From Lacinutrix sp. Bg11-31 (GTDB lineage: Bacteria > Bacteroidota > Bacteroidia > Flavobacteriales > Flavobacteriaceae), in assembly GCF_002831665.1 (NCBI RefSeq), contig NZ_CP025118.1:930001-994000 (forward strand): a DNA stretch of 64,000 bases, in the 5' to 3' direction. This document shows positions 12,701 through 20,366 of the stretch, one piece after another. The translations under genes and the position numbers were made by a program. The notes below the pieces were generated by a model. The model had not been told where the DNA came from, made no database searches, and was given only the letters and a program-made list of their open reading frames with translations. Within the stretch, counting starts at the first letter, position 1. The number at the start of each line of letters is the position of its first letter.

Positions 12701-15700
12701 CCATAAGAATCTCTTACAATAATAGTGTAATTGCCAGGTGATAAATTATTAAAGATATTACTTGATTGAAAAGCACCTCCATTAATATTATACTGATATG
12801 GAGATTGCCCTGAAGTTGTTAAAACTTCTATAGTGGCTGCATTAAAATTATCGTAACATAAATCTGATGTAACATTTATAGTTGCAGTTGGAATAGAAGG
12901 AGAGGTTAATGTTATTTCAAATGATTCAGTACAACCAAGAGTGTCTGTAACCTCAACATTGTAGGTTCCTGCTGCTACATTTGTTAATATCCCATTACTT
13001 TCGAAGTTGGTAGTTGTAAAAGGAGTAACAGTATCAATTAATTGATAAGTGTATGCAGGTGTACCACCTGTGGAAGTGGCAGTAATTGTTGCTCCTTCTA
13101 AACAAGTAACTTCTGTATTAGAAACACTTATTGTTAAAGGATCTGGAGAATCTATTGTTTCTGTAAATGAAAATAAACACGAATTTGATGTATCATCATA
13201 TCTAATTTGAATATCATAAGTAGTATCAATTAGTCCTGTTATTGTATACGGAGAAAACATTTGCGTTAACCAACTTGTCCCATTATCAATTGAATATTGG
13301 AATCCTAAAATAGGATCGAAATTTTCTGCTGCGATAGTGATGGCACCATCTGCTGCACCAGAACAGCTAATCATAGATGTTCCTGTTATATCTGCGGTAA
13401 AAGCGTTACCTGTTGGTATAATAAAAGGAAAGTCTACAACTGTAGTACAAGCTATAGGAAGCTGATAGACTTTTAAATCGTCTATAGCAACATCGTTTCC
13501 ACTTGTTTGTTGAACATTAGACCTTAAAATAAACTTTAAACTGGTATTAGTTCCAGGATCAAGAGATATTGGAGTAGTAGGATATTCTATCCAATTTTCG
13601 GTCTTAGGTATATCTCCTGTACTGTAAAATGAAATTTCTGTTCCTGTGCCATCTACTAAAGCGACCCTTAAATTTGGGTCAAATTGGTTATTTCCAATTG
13701 ATAGTAAATTCATTGCAGCAAACTCAACCTGAATTGGTTGATTTGGGATAATATCATTTATTTGTTTTTCGTAAAGAATTTCTGTTGTTGGTATAGTAGC
13801 GCCAATATTTACAACTAAATATCTTCCATCTGGTGTTGTTGGATTTGTAGCAGGCGTAAAGTCTACTGGGTTTACCCAAGCTCCATAAGGATTTTCTATA
13901 TTAGAAGTAACCGAATATTCTCCATCGTTAATGGTAGTACTATTTCCACATTGTGTAGCTGTAACTTGTCTTTCAAAACAATAATAAGTTGGGTTAATTC
14001 CAGGAGAAGTAGTGTCTTCACCATATCCAAAAGTTTCATAAAGTAAATTACTAAAAGTAGGGACTGTTAATAATGTATATTCAACACTTATTGTATGTGA
14101 ACCAGAAGGAACATTATTAAAAGTTTGAGGATCTACTGTGTTAGGGTTTAGTACTCCGTCTAAATAATAATCGTAACTATAACTAGTGCCACCATTATTG
14201 GTAACTGTTACAGTACTATTTCCTGTACCATCGCAGTTAAAAACTGTTTCATCTAAAGAAATAGTTGGAGCAGGAGGTTCTTGGTCTAAGATTATATCTT
14301 GCATTGCAAAAATACAGCCGTTAGCATCACGAATATATACTGTATAGGTTCCAGGACTCACGTAAGCTTCGTTTGTTGTTGTCCATGTTGCTTGATTATC
14401 GAAGCTATATTCGTAAAAATTAGGTGCAGGAAATGGTGTGCCTCCTTGTGGGTTTGTTATTCTAATTTTACCTTCTTCATTAGGACCACAACCTGAAAGT
14501 TCTGAAATTCCTGCTGTAGCAGTTAAGGCTTCATCTGGTTGATCTATTGTTATAGTTTCTACTGTAGTAAAACATTCTGATGTGCCAAGTATATACCTTA
14601 CTATTACTTGATAATCACCTGCGTAAAGATTAGAAAGTGTTGAGCTTGTTGTATAAGTTAGACCATTATCTACACTGTATTCTAGCGTATATCCATTAGC
14701 ATTTATAACATTAAATTGAATTTCTCCAGTATTATCATTGTAACATAATATATTAGTATGATTAATATTATATTCTGGTTCGGGATTAGATTCTAATGAG
14801 ATAGTTGTAGACGCTACACAGTTGTTAGAATCTATAACAGTAATATTAAAAAGCCCTCCAGTAGTAACTACTATTTCTGGAACTGTTTGAAAATCTGTAG
14901 TACTATTAACAAAATAGAAGTAAGGTGGTGTTCCGCCTTCAGGATATACAGTAATTTCACCATCTGTGCATGTTAGCGGATTAGTAATAGCTGCTGTAAC
15001 AGTTAATAATGGAGGTTCAATAATAATAATGTCTTCAGTATAAGTACAACCATTTTCTGTTTCTACTGTAACTGTATACGTTCCAGAATTTAAGTTTTCA
15101 AAAGCATAAGTATTTTCTAAAATAGGACCAACACTATTTACTAAAGTTCCATTTTCATGTAAAGTATATGAATATTGTGGATCAACATCATTTGCTGCCA
15201 ATAGAATGCTTCCTTTATCGCCATGACAAAGTGGTTGTGTAATAGTTGAAGATACTGTAAAGTCACGTTCTCTAATCTGAACATTTAGTACAGAAAATAC
15301 ACATGGATTGGTTGAGACATTAATTTGTCTTATATAAACAGTATAAACTCCAGCTGTATTTATAGTAAAAATATTGCTGGCTTGGTATGTAATATCGTCT
15401 AGACTATATTCATAACCAGAAGGCACATTGTTAACTGTAATACTTCCAGGTGTTGTGCAAATAATATCTGTAGCAACTACTGTTGGATTTAATAAATTCT
15501 GATAGACGTTAAAATAGAACTGAACAAAACAACCGCCAGAATAATTAATTGTTAATCTAAACTGTCCTGCAGCATTTGCTAAAAAATTAGGTCCTGTTGC
15601 TACTTGATTCCAAACACAAGTATCATCTTCATTCGCACAATCTGAATTTATAACTGCATTACAGCTAGATTCGTCTAATTGTTCCCATATAATAGATGAT

Positions 15701-17622
15701 GCTCCAGTAATATTTGTTTGTATATTTCTAGAATCATTTGCGCCACATAAAAAGATATTAGGTAGTAATTTACCATCGTTAGGGCAAGTAACAACCTCAT
15801 CTGCATAAGGAATAACAGGGTTTTCTATGTTTCCTCCAAAAAGATTTACATTAAATTCTTGAATAATAGATTGGCAAGGTGCAATAGCTGTATTAAACAC
15901 GTAATAAGTTCCAATTGCTGTAACTGTAATTGTTTGGGTAGTCCCAATTACTGGAGTTCCTGTCGCACTTGTAGACCAAGAATATGTATCGTAACCATCA
16001 GCAGCTGTTAATTCTAAACTGGAACCACAGAGTATTTCATTTTGAGAAAACTCACAATTTAAATCTGCTAGAAAATTAGTAGCTTGAGGTATTAGTAAAC
16101 AACCTGTATTACTATTTAAACTAGGATCGTCTGTAATTTGAAACATAGGATTAAAAAAACCACTATAAGTAGCAAAGGCTTGATTATTAATAATGTTAGA
16201 ACAAGCGTCTGCCAATTGGTTACAATCATCAACGACTTGTACTTCTATACGAATCTCATAGACTGGATCATTTTCTTCAACCAAATAGTCTTCAATATTA
16301 AAAATAATCTCTTTTGTTACAGGATTATAACTAGCCACAGTAACTCCTGGAGGAAGCACTAAGTCTGCTGGATAATTAAAAATAATATTTATAGGTAAAA
16401 CATCTCTAATTTGAAAACTTGTTGCGTTGTCATTTCCTGTATTCTGAAAACCAATAACATAATTTAATGAAGAGCCTAAACCTACGGTATCTCCACCAAT
16501 ATCATTACCAGCATCATCTTCTACTATTTTAGTTAGGACAATATCTGGTTCTATTATTTCAACAGCAAAAGCGAAAAAATATTGAAAATAGGTGTCTCCA
16601 CTTGTTTCTAGACGCACAATAGCTGATGTTGCATCATTTGCAATTACAGAATTTCCAGGATTTGGAATAGCCATAACTCCTGTGTCGAATCCTAATGTAT
16701 TAGTACTATTTGGTACTCTACTATTAACAGGTAACGCGTTTAATTGAGTTACTGAACTATTAAAAAAATTGTTTACAGGACGATCTACTGCTGATAAATT
16801 CACACCATTAAGTAACATTTTATCACCTGTAATTGGGCTATCTCCTTCTAATGTAGCGAATGCAAAGTTTGCTCTTACTGGAGCAGGAGCAGGCACAGTT
16901 CTAAAACCACTAATAGGAATATCTGCGTTTGGATTTTCTGAAGCACTAATAGCGCTAAAACCATCAAAACTTGTAATTGATTTTCCTGGTAAAGTAGGAT
17001 CTTCATAAACTACAAAAAGTGACCAACCAGCTGATTGACCAGTACCATTATATGGTGTAAAATTTGAAGTTTCGCCTTCAGCTGAAGACACGTTAGCAAC
17101 TGTGTAAGTTCCTAAATCTGTGACAGAGCCAAAAGCTGTAACAATGTCTGTTACATCTGCATAACATGCATAAGAAAAACTATTTCCACCGTCAACAGAG
17201 TTACCGTTAGCATCATATATAATAGTACCTTGAATATTATTATAACCACCTATTGGTCCTTTAAATTTTACATTTGTTATTATTTCATTTCCTGGATTAA
17301 CAGCTCCCCAATATAAACCAGCATATTTTATACGATAACAATTTGGATTAGGTATCTCTAAATCTGCACTCGAAGAACTAAATGTTGTATTATCACCATC
17401 AATATCTATATAGGTCATATTGACATTATGGTTATAGACATTATTGTTATTGAAAGCGTTATTGTCTGGACCTAGAATATTGTTACCAATAAGGACGATA
17501 TCTCCTTTTAAATCTTGGTCGAATCTTGGAGAGAAAGGTTCGTAATTTTGTGCATAGGATATGAAACCTAAAAAAAGGAATGATACAGTGAGTATCGATT
17601 TAACATAAGTAGGGATTTTCAT
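3790..17622 (-). CDS. sprB: SprB, giant T9SS-secreted gliding-motility adhesin
   Basis: This 4610-residue surface protein is the mobile gliding adhesin. Visible order: signal peptide (about 1-25, ending SYAQ); an N-terminal adhesin-type domain (about 30-350); a DUF11-like domain (about 360-480, IVLTKIVEDDAGNDIGGD); an Ig-like segment; then dozens of SprB repeats, each of about 80-100 residues with a Cys near its start and a closing motif like GTYTVTVTDANGC. A jelly-roll-like domain without SprB motifs interrupts the array at about 1190-1395. The last 90 residues (NYFSPNGDGITDTW to the end) are a type B, gliding-associated C-terminal domain. SprB of F. johnsoniae is larger, near 6500 residues. 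The repeats are diverged at DNA level, so the array is old. Antisense reading frames here are shadows. Confidence 0.93.
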   Translation of the reverse strand: MKIPTYVKSILTVSFLFLGFISYAQNYEPFSPRFDQDLKGDIVLIGNNILGPDNNAFNNNNVYNHNVNMTYIDIDGDNTTFSSSSADLEIPNPNCYRIKYAGLYWGAVNPGNEIITNVKFKGPIGGYNNIQGTIIYDANGNSVDGGNSFSYACYADVTDIVTAFGSVTDLGTYTVANVSSAEGETSNFTPYNGTGQSAGWSLFVVYEDPTLPGKSITSFDGFSAISASENPNADIPISGFRTVPAPAPVRANFAFATLEGDSPITGDKMLLNGVNLSAVDRPVNNFFNSSVTQLNALPVNSRVPNSTNTLGFDTGVMAIPNPGNSVIANDATSAIVRLETSGDTYFQYFFAFAVEIIEPDIVLTKIVEDDAGNDIGGDTVGLGSSLNYVIGFQNTGNDNATSFQIRDVLPINIIFNYPADLVLPPGVTVASYNPVTKEIIFNIEDYLVEENDPVYEIRIEVQVVDDCNQLADACSNIINNQAFATYSGFFNPMFQITDDPSLNSNTGCLLIPQATNFLADLNCEFSQNEILCGSSLELTAADGYDTYSWSTSATGTPVIGTTQTITVTAIGTYYVFNTAIAPCQSIIQEFNVNLFGGNIENPVIPYADEVVTCPNDGKLLPNIFLCGANDSRNIQTNITGASSIIWEQLDESSCNAVINSDCANEDDTCVWNQVATGPNFLANAAGQFRLTINYSGGCFVQFYFNVYQNLLNPTVVATDIICTTPGSITVNNVPSGYEYSLDDITYQASNIFTINTAGVYTVYIRQINVSTNPCVFSVLNVQIRERDFTVSSTITQPLCHGDKGSILLAANDVDPQYSYTLHENGTLVNSVGPILENTYAFENLNSGTYTVTVETENGCTYTEDIIIIEPPLLTVTAAITNPLTCTDGEITVYPEGGTPPYFYFVNSTTDFQTVPEIVVTTGGLFNITVIDSNNCVASTTISLESNPEPEYNINHTNILCYNDNTGEIQFNVINANGYTLEYSVDNGLTYTTSSTLSNLYAGDYQVIVRYILGTSECFTTVETITIDQPDEALTATAGISELSGCGPNEEGKIRITNPQGGTPFPAPNFYEYSFDNQATWTTTNEAYVSPGTYTVYIRDANGCIFAMQDIILDQEPPAPTISLDETVFNCDGTGNSTVTVTNNGGTSYSYDYYLDGVLNPNTVDPQTFNNVPSGSHTISVEYTLLTVPTFSNLLYETFGYGEDTTSPGINPTYYCFERQVTATQCGNSTTINDGEYSVTSNIENPYGAWVNPVDFTPATNPTTPDGRYLVVNIGATIPTTEILYEKQINDIIPNQPIQVEFAAMNLLSIGNNQFDPNLRVALVDGTGTEISFYSTGDIPKTENWIEYPTTPISLDPGTNTSLKFILRSNVQQTSGNDVAIDDLKVYQLPIACTTVVDFPFIIPTGNAFTADITGTSMISCSGAADGAITIAAENFDPILGFQYSIDNGTSWLTQMFSPYTITGLIDTTYDIQIRYDDTSNSCLFSFTETIDSPDPLTISVSNTEVTCLEGATITATSTGGTPAYTYQLIDTVTPFTTTNFESNGILTNVAAGTYNVEVTDTLGCTESFEITLTSPSIPTATINVTSDLCYDNFNAATIEVLTTSGQSPYQYNINGGAFQSSNIFNNLSPGNYTIIVRDSYGCEVTLPTQTIELQLTLSTIITKNLDCTASPDAVITGTIVGGTTPFTYDVSENGGAYVSLGTTGSPFTYTSPNAGTYQFQVTDAQGCVAESEINTIDSISTPTGTANSIDPICFNETNGEIQLFAADGSGGYTFSFNGGLFTTTSLYTGLNANTTNATTTEYTYQIQDSNSCLSPIYTITLNNPTEVVADATITDNTNCSTTTNITVTASGGTGNYTYSFNGNTNFTTTNTLTVTNTSIIQIVTYAVRDENGCINTKTINIPPFNPLTGMTIDSNTITCNDTTTDVTITPTDGIAPFLYEITDPITSNTSGASNGIFTNLSPDNYIFQITDANGCVTSASHTISPAINIVIAETNTNQICFGADDGTAIFTMTNVSSTGNYTYTLTPTAGTTNQINNEVTVTNLPTGTYTFNVVDSTSGCSDTTSVTINPTTQINFTVSASNISCNNTISTITFPTISGGTGNYTYAFVASGSPAPISTDYTTVTSVDTSVLGLVIDVYVMDSNNCIVMDTVTLTSDVLPTVSATLDNQCTGTGNNFTITANATGIATLMYSIDGTNFQTGNTFTVTPGTYTVTVRDGNGCEATDTIIVNQQLILSAVLDKDITCSLPQEAQVTLTATGGDTSIYTYAYSTNGGGTYTNIPTNILNIITPGSYIFMVTDANSCTSTTTTTIDITTAVNPDITVTQTGFINCNGEETAAISIIADTTVGQAPFVFEVLNTTTSTSYGSQTSGLPAGTYTITVIDARGCTEVETIIIAQPDSIIVNHSAVPITCTGTGVSQGSVIVDSVTGGTGPYNYFVTGTNGYNEVELNNIGDTSTTFDIVDFGLYQINVVDSNGCSVLIQDVLVASPPDDLDITINATADCTTGGEAVVTVNTALAGSGPFYFDIYNGTIPSPPPGGTWQLETSPGSITFTGLTTGVLYTFIVYDSLTGCSYFETASAPIPTNSTLTATALSSNNITCTGNADGNVSFSINNPEAVSIDVDYEIFNSLSLDTTGINGSGTVTAGGVLNVTNLGALPFGNYYVLITETSGTNSGCSIVSAPFNITESAIDFNLTASVSSNENCNYLGVITAIASDGTAPYQYQILLDTDPAPVANNTNWAPENTFTVAANTYTVYAIDAYGCIRDFDVTLIRDLEPTIDPLIAPCFVGNPITDTITGSVSIGSALYSTNGTTFVSSPDFTVSSPGTYTLYIQDGNGCVASTTYIVNNQLLLSVALTSSLDCSTIPNAEITLTTTGGDNASYTYEVSTDGITFNPMPTNVYSTSISGTYTFMVTDAAGCESTTSYILDPIQPTTFTTAETDVSCNGGNNGTITVTTTSPTGPFTYQLDSGTPQNSNVFTGLIQGTYTVTVIDSNSCTYTSGPIIINEPLPLSATNSISNNTTCDVATVFTVLGQDGTPTVLGEYYYSFNGNGFSTTNTYTVNNNGTVQTINYIVRDENGCEVLGSVIVNPLDSPLDLDFSSTPITCIDSTSDVTLTAIGGTGVLNYEILSPATAISNTTGAANGIFTGLTPDNYIFQITDANGCAYQELYVIDDVDNINVNGQLISDVSCNPGANGEVLFTISNFTGTYSYSINGAPEVTNQTNSTVAITGINVASTQTIIVTDETTRCTATTFINVSQTSPLALVANPFINANCNSGAQVSITASGGNGSYSYSFVVSGTPAGTYSSSNTAVLDPNTATTWDVYVQDTNNCTISSPLTITIDTDPIPTGITVTGSQCPSSTNDYTFTVNVASGIMPFEYSIGNGFQSSPTFTVNNPGTYNIILQDANGCTNTIPYIIEEPVTLSALTTPPSCSDNDGEIAITGYGGTGSYSYSISPNPSSITLTGNLFTGVPSGNYTVTITDITTTCSYDSNISLEPATPVAFTLEANSATCNGSSSGVITVNLPTSNNNPIYNYEIIAPITIAPQTSNVFTGLVAGTYTVQVSSGKGCVATDTITITEPNVISVSAPTVSQYACNSGNTINYASITITSVTGGSGTYVIYEFIENGTVVQSGSNNVYTESNGNGGNYTVNVYDDQGCLGATNTAVIINPSIDLDSVNITVDNAITCTNLEDITVTAASTGGTPINLEFTVEDVTGTVTGSIYSQTNTTGIFTGLDIGNYIISVTNLDTGCNLESVHYVNNPNTFDIIIDSVIDVTCFNDNNGSVNVTFVDDVVTSTNPDQSGPFNYTIVDSASTTVNSGATANAGPITITGLIGGTYTINATLISNPFCTVSKNFTITRPTEALALTTTQTSVTCLDGIGTITAVSSGGWGNTEYELTGDATIAYSSNGTFTGLFTGNYIVNARDAQGCIVSEVIILAPPTPISATFTANASTLSCFGDQDATITVTNVAGGQGANYTYTLNSSSPNITNSGPQTSNVFTNLAAGTYSITIEDGFNCTITSADIIINQPALIQASLINSSQPCPIAYELTLSATGGTGIYTYSNTSNFTNILGTFNTSTTISVTPGIHAYYVRDANGCVANVSNQITIDTLPDLIINLQSDNPTINCAGDNNGSIVATAQGGLGNYTYTLEDDLGNTIATTPNSPANFTDLLAGTYNVIALSDNCITASETVTITEPTTALQVDFEVNNITCSGSNDGSLIITATGGTGVIKYAISPQLNQFFDTNSFENLAPGTYEFIVQDILGCYYTDTFTITDPVPVILQIVADSIFAEDCEGDANGAFSIDISGGSLPYSILLDNNNGNYISGNLTQTVFNFTNLSGGDHIVYVLDALGCETEWNITFPESVRINPTLEIEYLCENNILTNTVTVIVDESITDLSLLEFSLNGIGSQASNVFTNVDYASGAEHYVEVTHTNGCVQYTDFFTIENYQPLSLILVEGDEPGEIIAQTTGGTGDYTYTLNNTNYGSTNEYIVTEAGTYIVFVTDSYGCQAEAKIKIEFIGPCMSNYFSPNGDGITDTWAPGCVEDFPNLTFDIFDRYGRKVATYRVGQYWDGRYNGTELPTGDYWYVVKTNSTLLDKEYVGHFTLYR

Positions 17623-17692
17623 GTTGTTTTATTTTATTCTCATTCTATTTTCAACTTTAGGGGATGTTGATAACTGAATGAGAATTAATTAT

Positions 17693-20365
17693 TTAATTTT
17701 CTATTTTCACTATTGACATTTTGGTATTATATAGCTTGTTTCCTTTAGTGTTTAAGGATTTGTTAGCGGATTGAATATTATCGAATTTTGCGCTGTAAAT
17801 GTAATATTTACTAGAATTGATATCGTAGAAAAAGTTAACATCCGTAAGACCTGATTGAACAACTTTTGTTAGAAAATCGTCTCGCTTATTAACATCACTA
17901 TGTACAGCAATTACTAAATAGTATCCATTTTCTACATTTTTAACGTTCTTTAAAATTTGAATATTATCACTTTGTTTTTCTCCAAAATCAAAATCTTCTG
18001 AAGTTAATTCAGTAGTACTTGAAACATCACTTTCTTTTATACGTTGCAATGTCTCTCTGTCTTGTGTATAACGTTCATCTGTATTATCAAATGCAGCACG
18101 TTTAATTCTTCTTCTACGTTCAAATTCTGTAGAAACTTTAATGTTTTTTAATCTTGTATCTAATTTGTTTTTAGCCTCTGTAGCTTCTTTTTGTTCAGAT
18201 TCTAAACGTTTTACGGTTTTCTTATAATAAAGGTCTACGTTATCTAACATTATTATACCAGCTTCTGAATTATCTTTTTCTAACTTTTTTAAAGCTATAA
18301 TTTCTTCATTTCGAATTGTAATGATGTTTTCTAAATCAGACTTGATTTTGTTTAAAGCATTATTTTCTTTTGTGATACTTTTAAAAGGTTTTGCTTTAAC
18401 TAAAATACCTTGTTCGCTTAAATCGTTCTCTTCTTTTAAATCCTGAAGATCCTTATCTTTAATAGCAACTATATCATCAAATTCTTGTAATAATTGACTT
18501 TGTCTTGTTTTCGATTCTTCGGTTTGTTGCGCAATAGTAAGTATAGCTTTACCAAGCGCATCAGTAGTTTTTAATATTGGGTCTTCAGCTTTAATATCAG
18601 CTACTTCTTTAGCTTGTTGTTCTGCTAGAAGTTTCGCTTGAGCATCAGCTACTTCTTTAGCTTGTTGTTCTGCTAGAAGTTTTGCTTGTGCATCAGCTAC
18701 TTCTTTGGCTTGTTGTTCTGCTAGAAGTTTTGCTTGAGCATCAGCTACTTCTTTAACTTGTTGTTCTGCTAGAAGTTTTGCTTGAGCATCAGCTACTTCT
18801 TTAGCTTGCTGTTCAGCTAGTAATTTCGCTTGAGCATCAGCTACTTCTTTGGCTTGCTGTTCAGCTAGAAGTTTCGCTTGAGCATCAGCTACTTCTTTTG
18901 CTTGCTGTTCTGCTAGAAGTTTTGCTTGAGCATCAGCTACTTCTTTGGCTTGCTGTTCTGCTAGAAGTTTTGCTTGAGCATCAGCTACTTCTTTGGCTTG
19001 TTGTTCTGCTAGAAGTTTTGCTTGAGCATCAGCTACTTCTTTAGCTTGTTGTTCTGCTAGAAGTTTTGCTTGAGCATCAGCTACTTCTTTGGCTTGTTGT
19101 TCTGCTAGAAGTTTTGCTTGTGCATCAGCTACTTCTTTGGCTTGTTGTTCTGCTAGTAATTTCACTTGTGCATTAGCTTCTTCTTTGGCTTGTTGTTCTG
19201 CTAGTAATTTCGCTTGTGCATTAGCTTCTTCTTTAGCTTGTTGTTCTGCTAGAAGTTTTGCTTGAGCATCAGCTACTTCTTTAGCTTGTTGTTCTGCTAG
19301 AAGTTTTGCTTGTGTATCAGTCTTATCTTTAGTTTTTTGTTCAGCAACTACTTTAATATCGTCTTGTGTTCTTGTTATTTTTTTCTTTTTACGTTTTCTT
19401 TTATTTCCAGTAATTAGGCTACTAACTTCATCTCCACTGCTGTATTCATAATTTTCTGTATTCTTAAACCTATAGGCAAGTGAGATTTCATGAGAAGTTT
19501 CAAAAACGGTTAAATCGCCAATTGCTTTTTCAAAATTATATTCAATAGCAATTTGAGGACTAATATTAATACCTATTCCTGCAGAAGCACCATAAACAGA
19601 ATTAAAACCTGCTTGTGCCCAAATACCTTTAGGAATGGTAAGCATTGCCATAGCAGAAAGAATAGTTTCTTCTTTTCTAAATTCGGATTTCAGTAAAGTT
19701 GTAAATTTACTTTCATCAAAAAAACCTCGAGATGTTAAGTATCCTGTATACATTAGGTAGCCTTCTATACCTTGTTCTGGATTATCTTCAATAAGCATTG
19801 ATGACTGAAAATTATAGGCTGCTATATTTTTTAGTGACACACCAAAATCGAAAAAACCAGTCCCATAGTTAATGCCTGGGTTTACTGTTATTAAGAAATT
19901 TTCTGGAACATTTTCTATTGAAGGATCATCGAAATTTGTGACTATTTTTCCGGTATTTAAACCGCTTTTATAAGCTCCAATATTAAGACCAAAAGTAAGA
20001 TTGCTATCTCTATCTAATCTTACATTGTATGCGAAATTTAAAAGACCACCAAAAGTGGTTAATACGCCATAATTTTGTTGAAACACACCAATTCCAGCAC
20101 CAATATTTTCTCCAAATCTTCCTGAATAGCTTGCTAAATAGGTTTCTGGTGCATCTTCAAATTGTACCCATTCTCTTTTATTAGAAATACTAATGTATTT
20201 ACTTTGTTCTCTTACAAAGCTAAAAGTTGGGTTTATTGTAAAACGATTAAATGTTAATGAGTTCCTTAGCGGAAGATTAAGCGCAACCACACCATCATCC
20301 TCTTGAGAATAGTTCATCTGTATAGAACAGAAGCATAATACTAAAACAAGAAATAGTGTTTTCAT
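17693..20365 (-). CDS. sprD: SprD-like protein: PorP/SprF barrel, coiled-coil repeats, SPOR-like end
   Basis: The 890-residue protein starts with a signal peptide (ends near NYSQ), followed by a PorP/SprF-like barrel (about 25-310, including SNKREWVQFEDAPETYLASY). Next come a basic patch (KRKRKKKK, about 325), fifteen 16-residue repeats AKLLAEQQAKEVADAQ (about 351-590), more helical coiled coil to about 770, and a SPOR-like C-terminal domain (about 790-885, GYYLVIAVHSDVNKRDDFLTK). SprD of F. johnsoniae lies immediately upstream of sprB and supports SprB function. The barrel probably sits in the outer membrane, and the helical rod and SPOR-like domain could reach the peptidoglycan. It lies 70 bases upstream of sprB and 1 base from sprC. 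Confidence 0.82.
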   Translation of the reverse strand: MKTLFLVLVLCFCSIQMNYSQEDDGVVALNLPLRNSLTFNRFTINPTFSFVREQSKYISISNKREWVQFEDAPETYLASYSGRFGENIGAGIGVFQQNYGVLTTFGGLLNFAYNVRLDRDSNLTFGLNIGAYKSGLNTGKIVTNFDDPSIENVPENFLITVNPGINYGTGFFDFGVSLKNIAAYNFQSSMLIEDNPEQGIEGYLMYTGYLTSRGFFDESKFTTLLKSEFRKEETILSAMAMLTIPKGIWAQAGFNSVYGASAGIGINISPQIAIEYNFEKAIGDLTVFETSHEISLAYRFKNTENYEYSSGDEVSSLITGNKRKRKKKKITRTQDDIKVVAEQKTKDKTDTQAKLLAEQQAKEVADAQAKLLAEQQAKEEANAQAKLLAEQQAKEEANAQVKLLAEQQAKEVADAQAKLLAEQQAKEVADAQAKLLAEQQAKEVADAQAKLLAEQQAKEVADAQAKLLAEQQAKEVADAQAKLLAEQQAKEVADAQAKLLAEQQAKEVADAQAKLLAEQQAKEVADAQAKLLAEQQVKEVADAQAKLLAEQQAKEVADAQAKLLAEQQAKEVADAQAKLLAEQQAKEVADIKAEDPILKTTDALGKAILTIAQQTEESKTRQSQLLQEFDDIVAIKDKDLQDLKEENDLSEQGILVKAKPFKSITKENNALNKIKSDLENIITIRNEEIIALKKLEKDNSEAGIIMLDNVDLYYKKTVKRLESEQKEATEAKNKLDTRLKNIKVSTEFERRRRIKRAAFDNTDERYTQDRETLQRIKESDVSSTTELTSEDFDFGEKQSDNIQILKNVKNVENGYYLVIAVHSDVNKRDDFLTKVVQSGLTDVNFFYDINSSKYYIYSAKFDNIQSANKSLNTKGNKLYNTKMSIVKIEN
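18597..19316 (-). repeat. Fifteen tandem 48-bp repeats inside sprD
   Basis: The period is exactly 48 bp: the CTAG-containing core recurs at 18622, 18670 and so on in steps of 48 to 19294, giving fifteen copies. Each encodes AKLLAEQQAKEVADAQ, with only a few variants (EEAN in place of EVAD, VKLL, QQVKE). Most copies differ by only a few silent changes, the pattern of recent expansion by slippage or unequal crossing-over. All copies stay in frame. Confidence 0.95.
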
Positions 20366-20366
20366 A

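Noticed and set aside
7846..17008. Plus-strand open frames of 60-80 codons opposite sprB
   Set aside because: They are shadows of the large repeat gene, lack signals of their own and have low-complexity products.
18597..19316. Regular 48-bp repeats as a CRISPR array
   Set aside because: The repeats are contiguous with no unique spacers, stay in frame and encode a coiled coil inside sprD.
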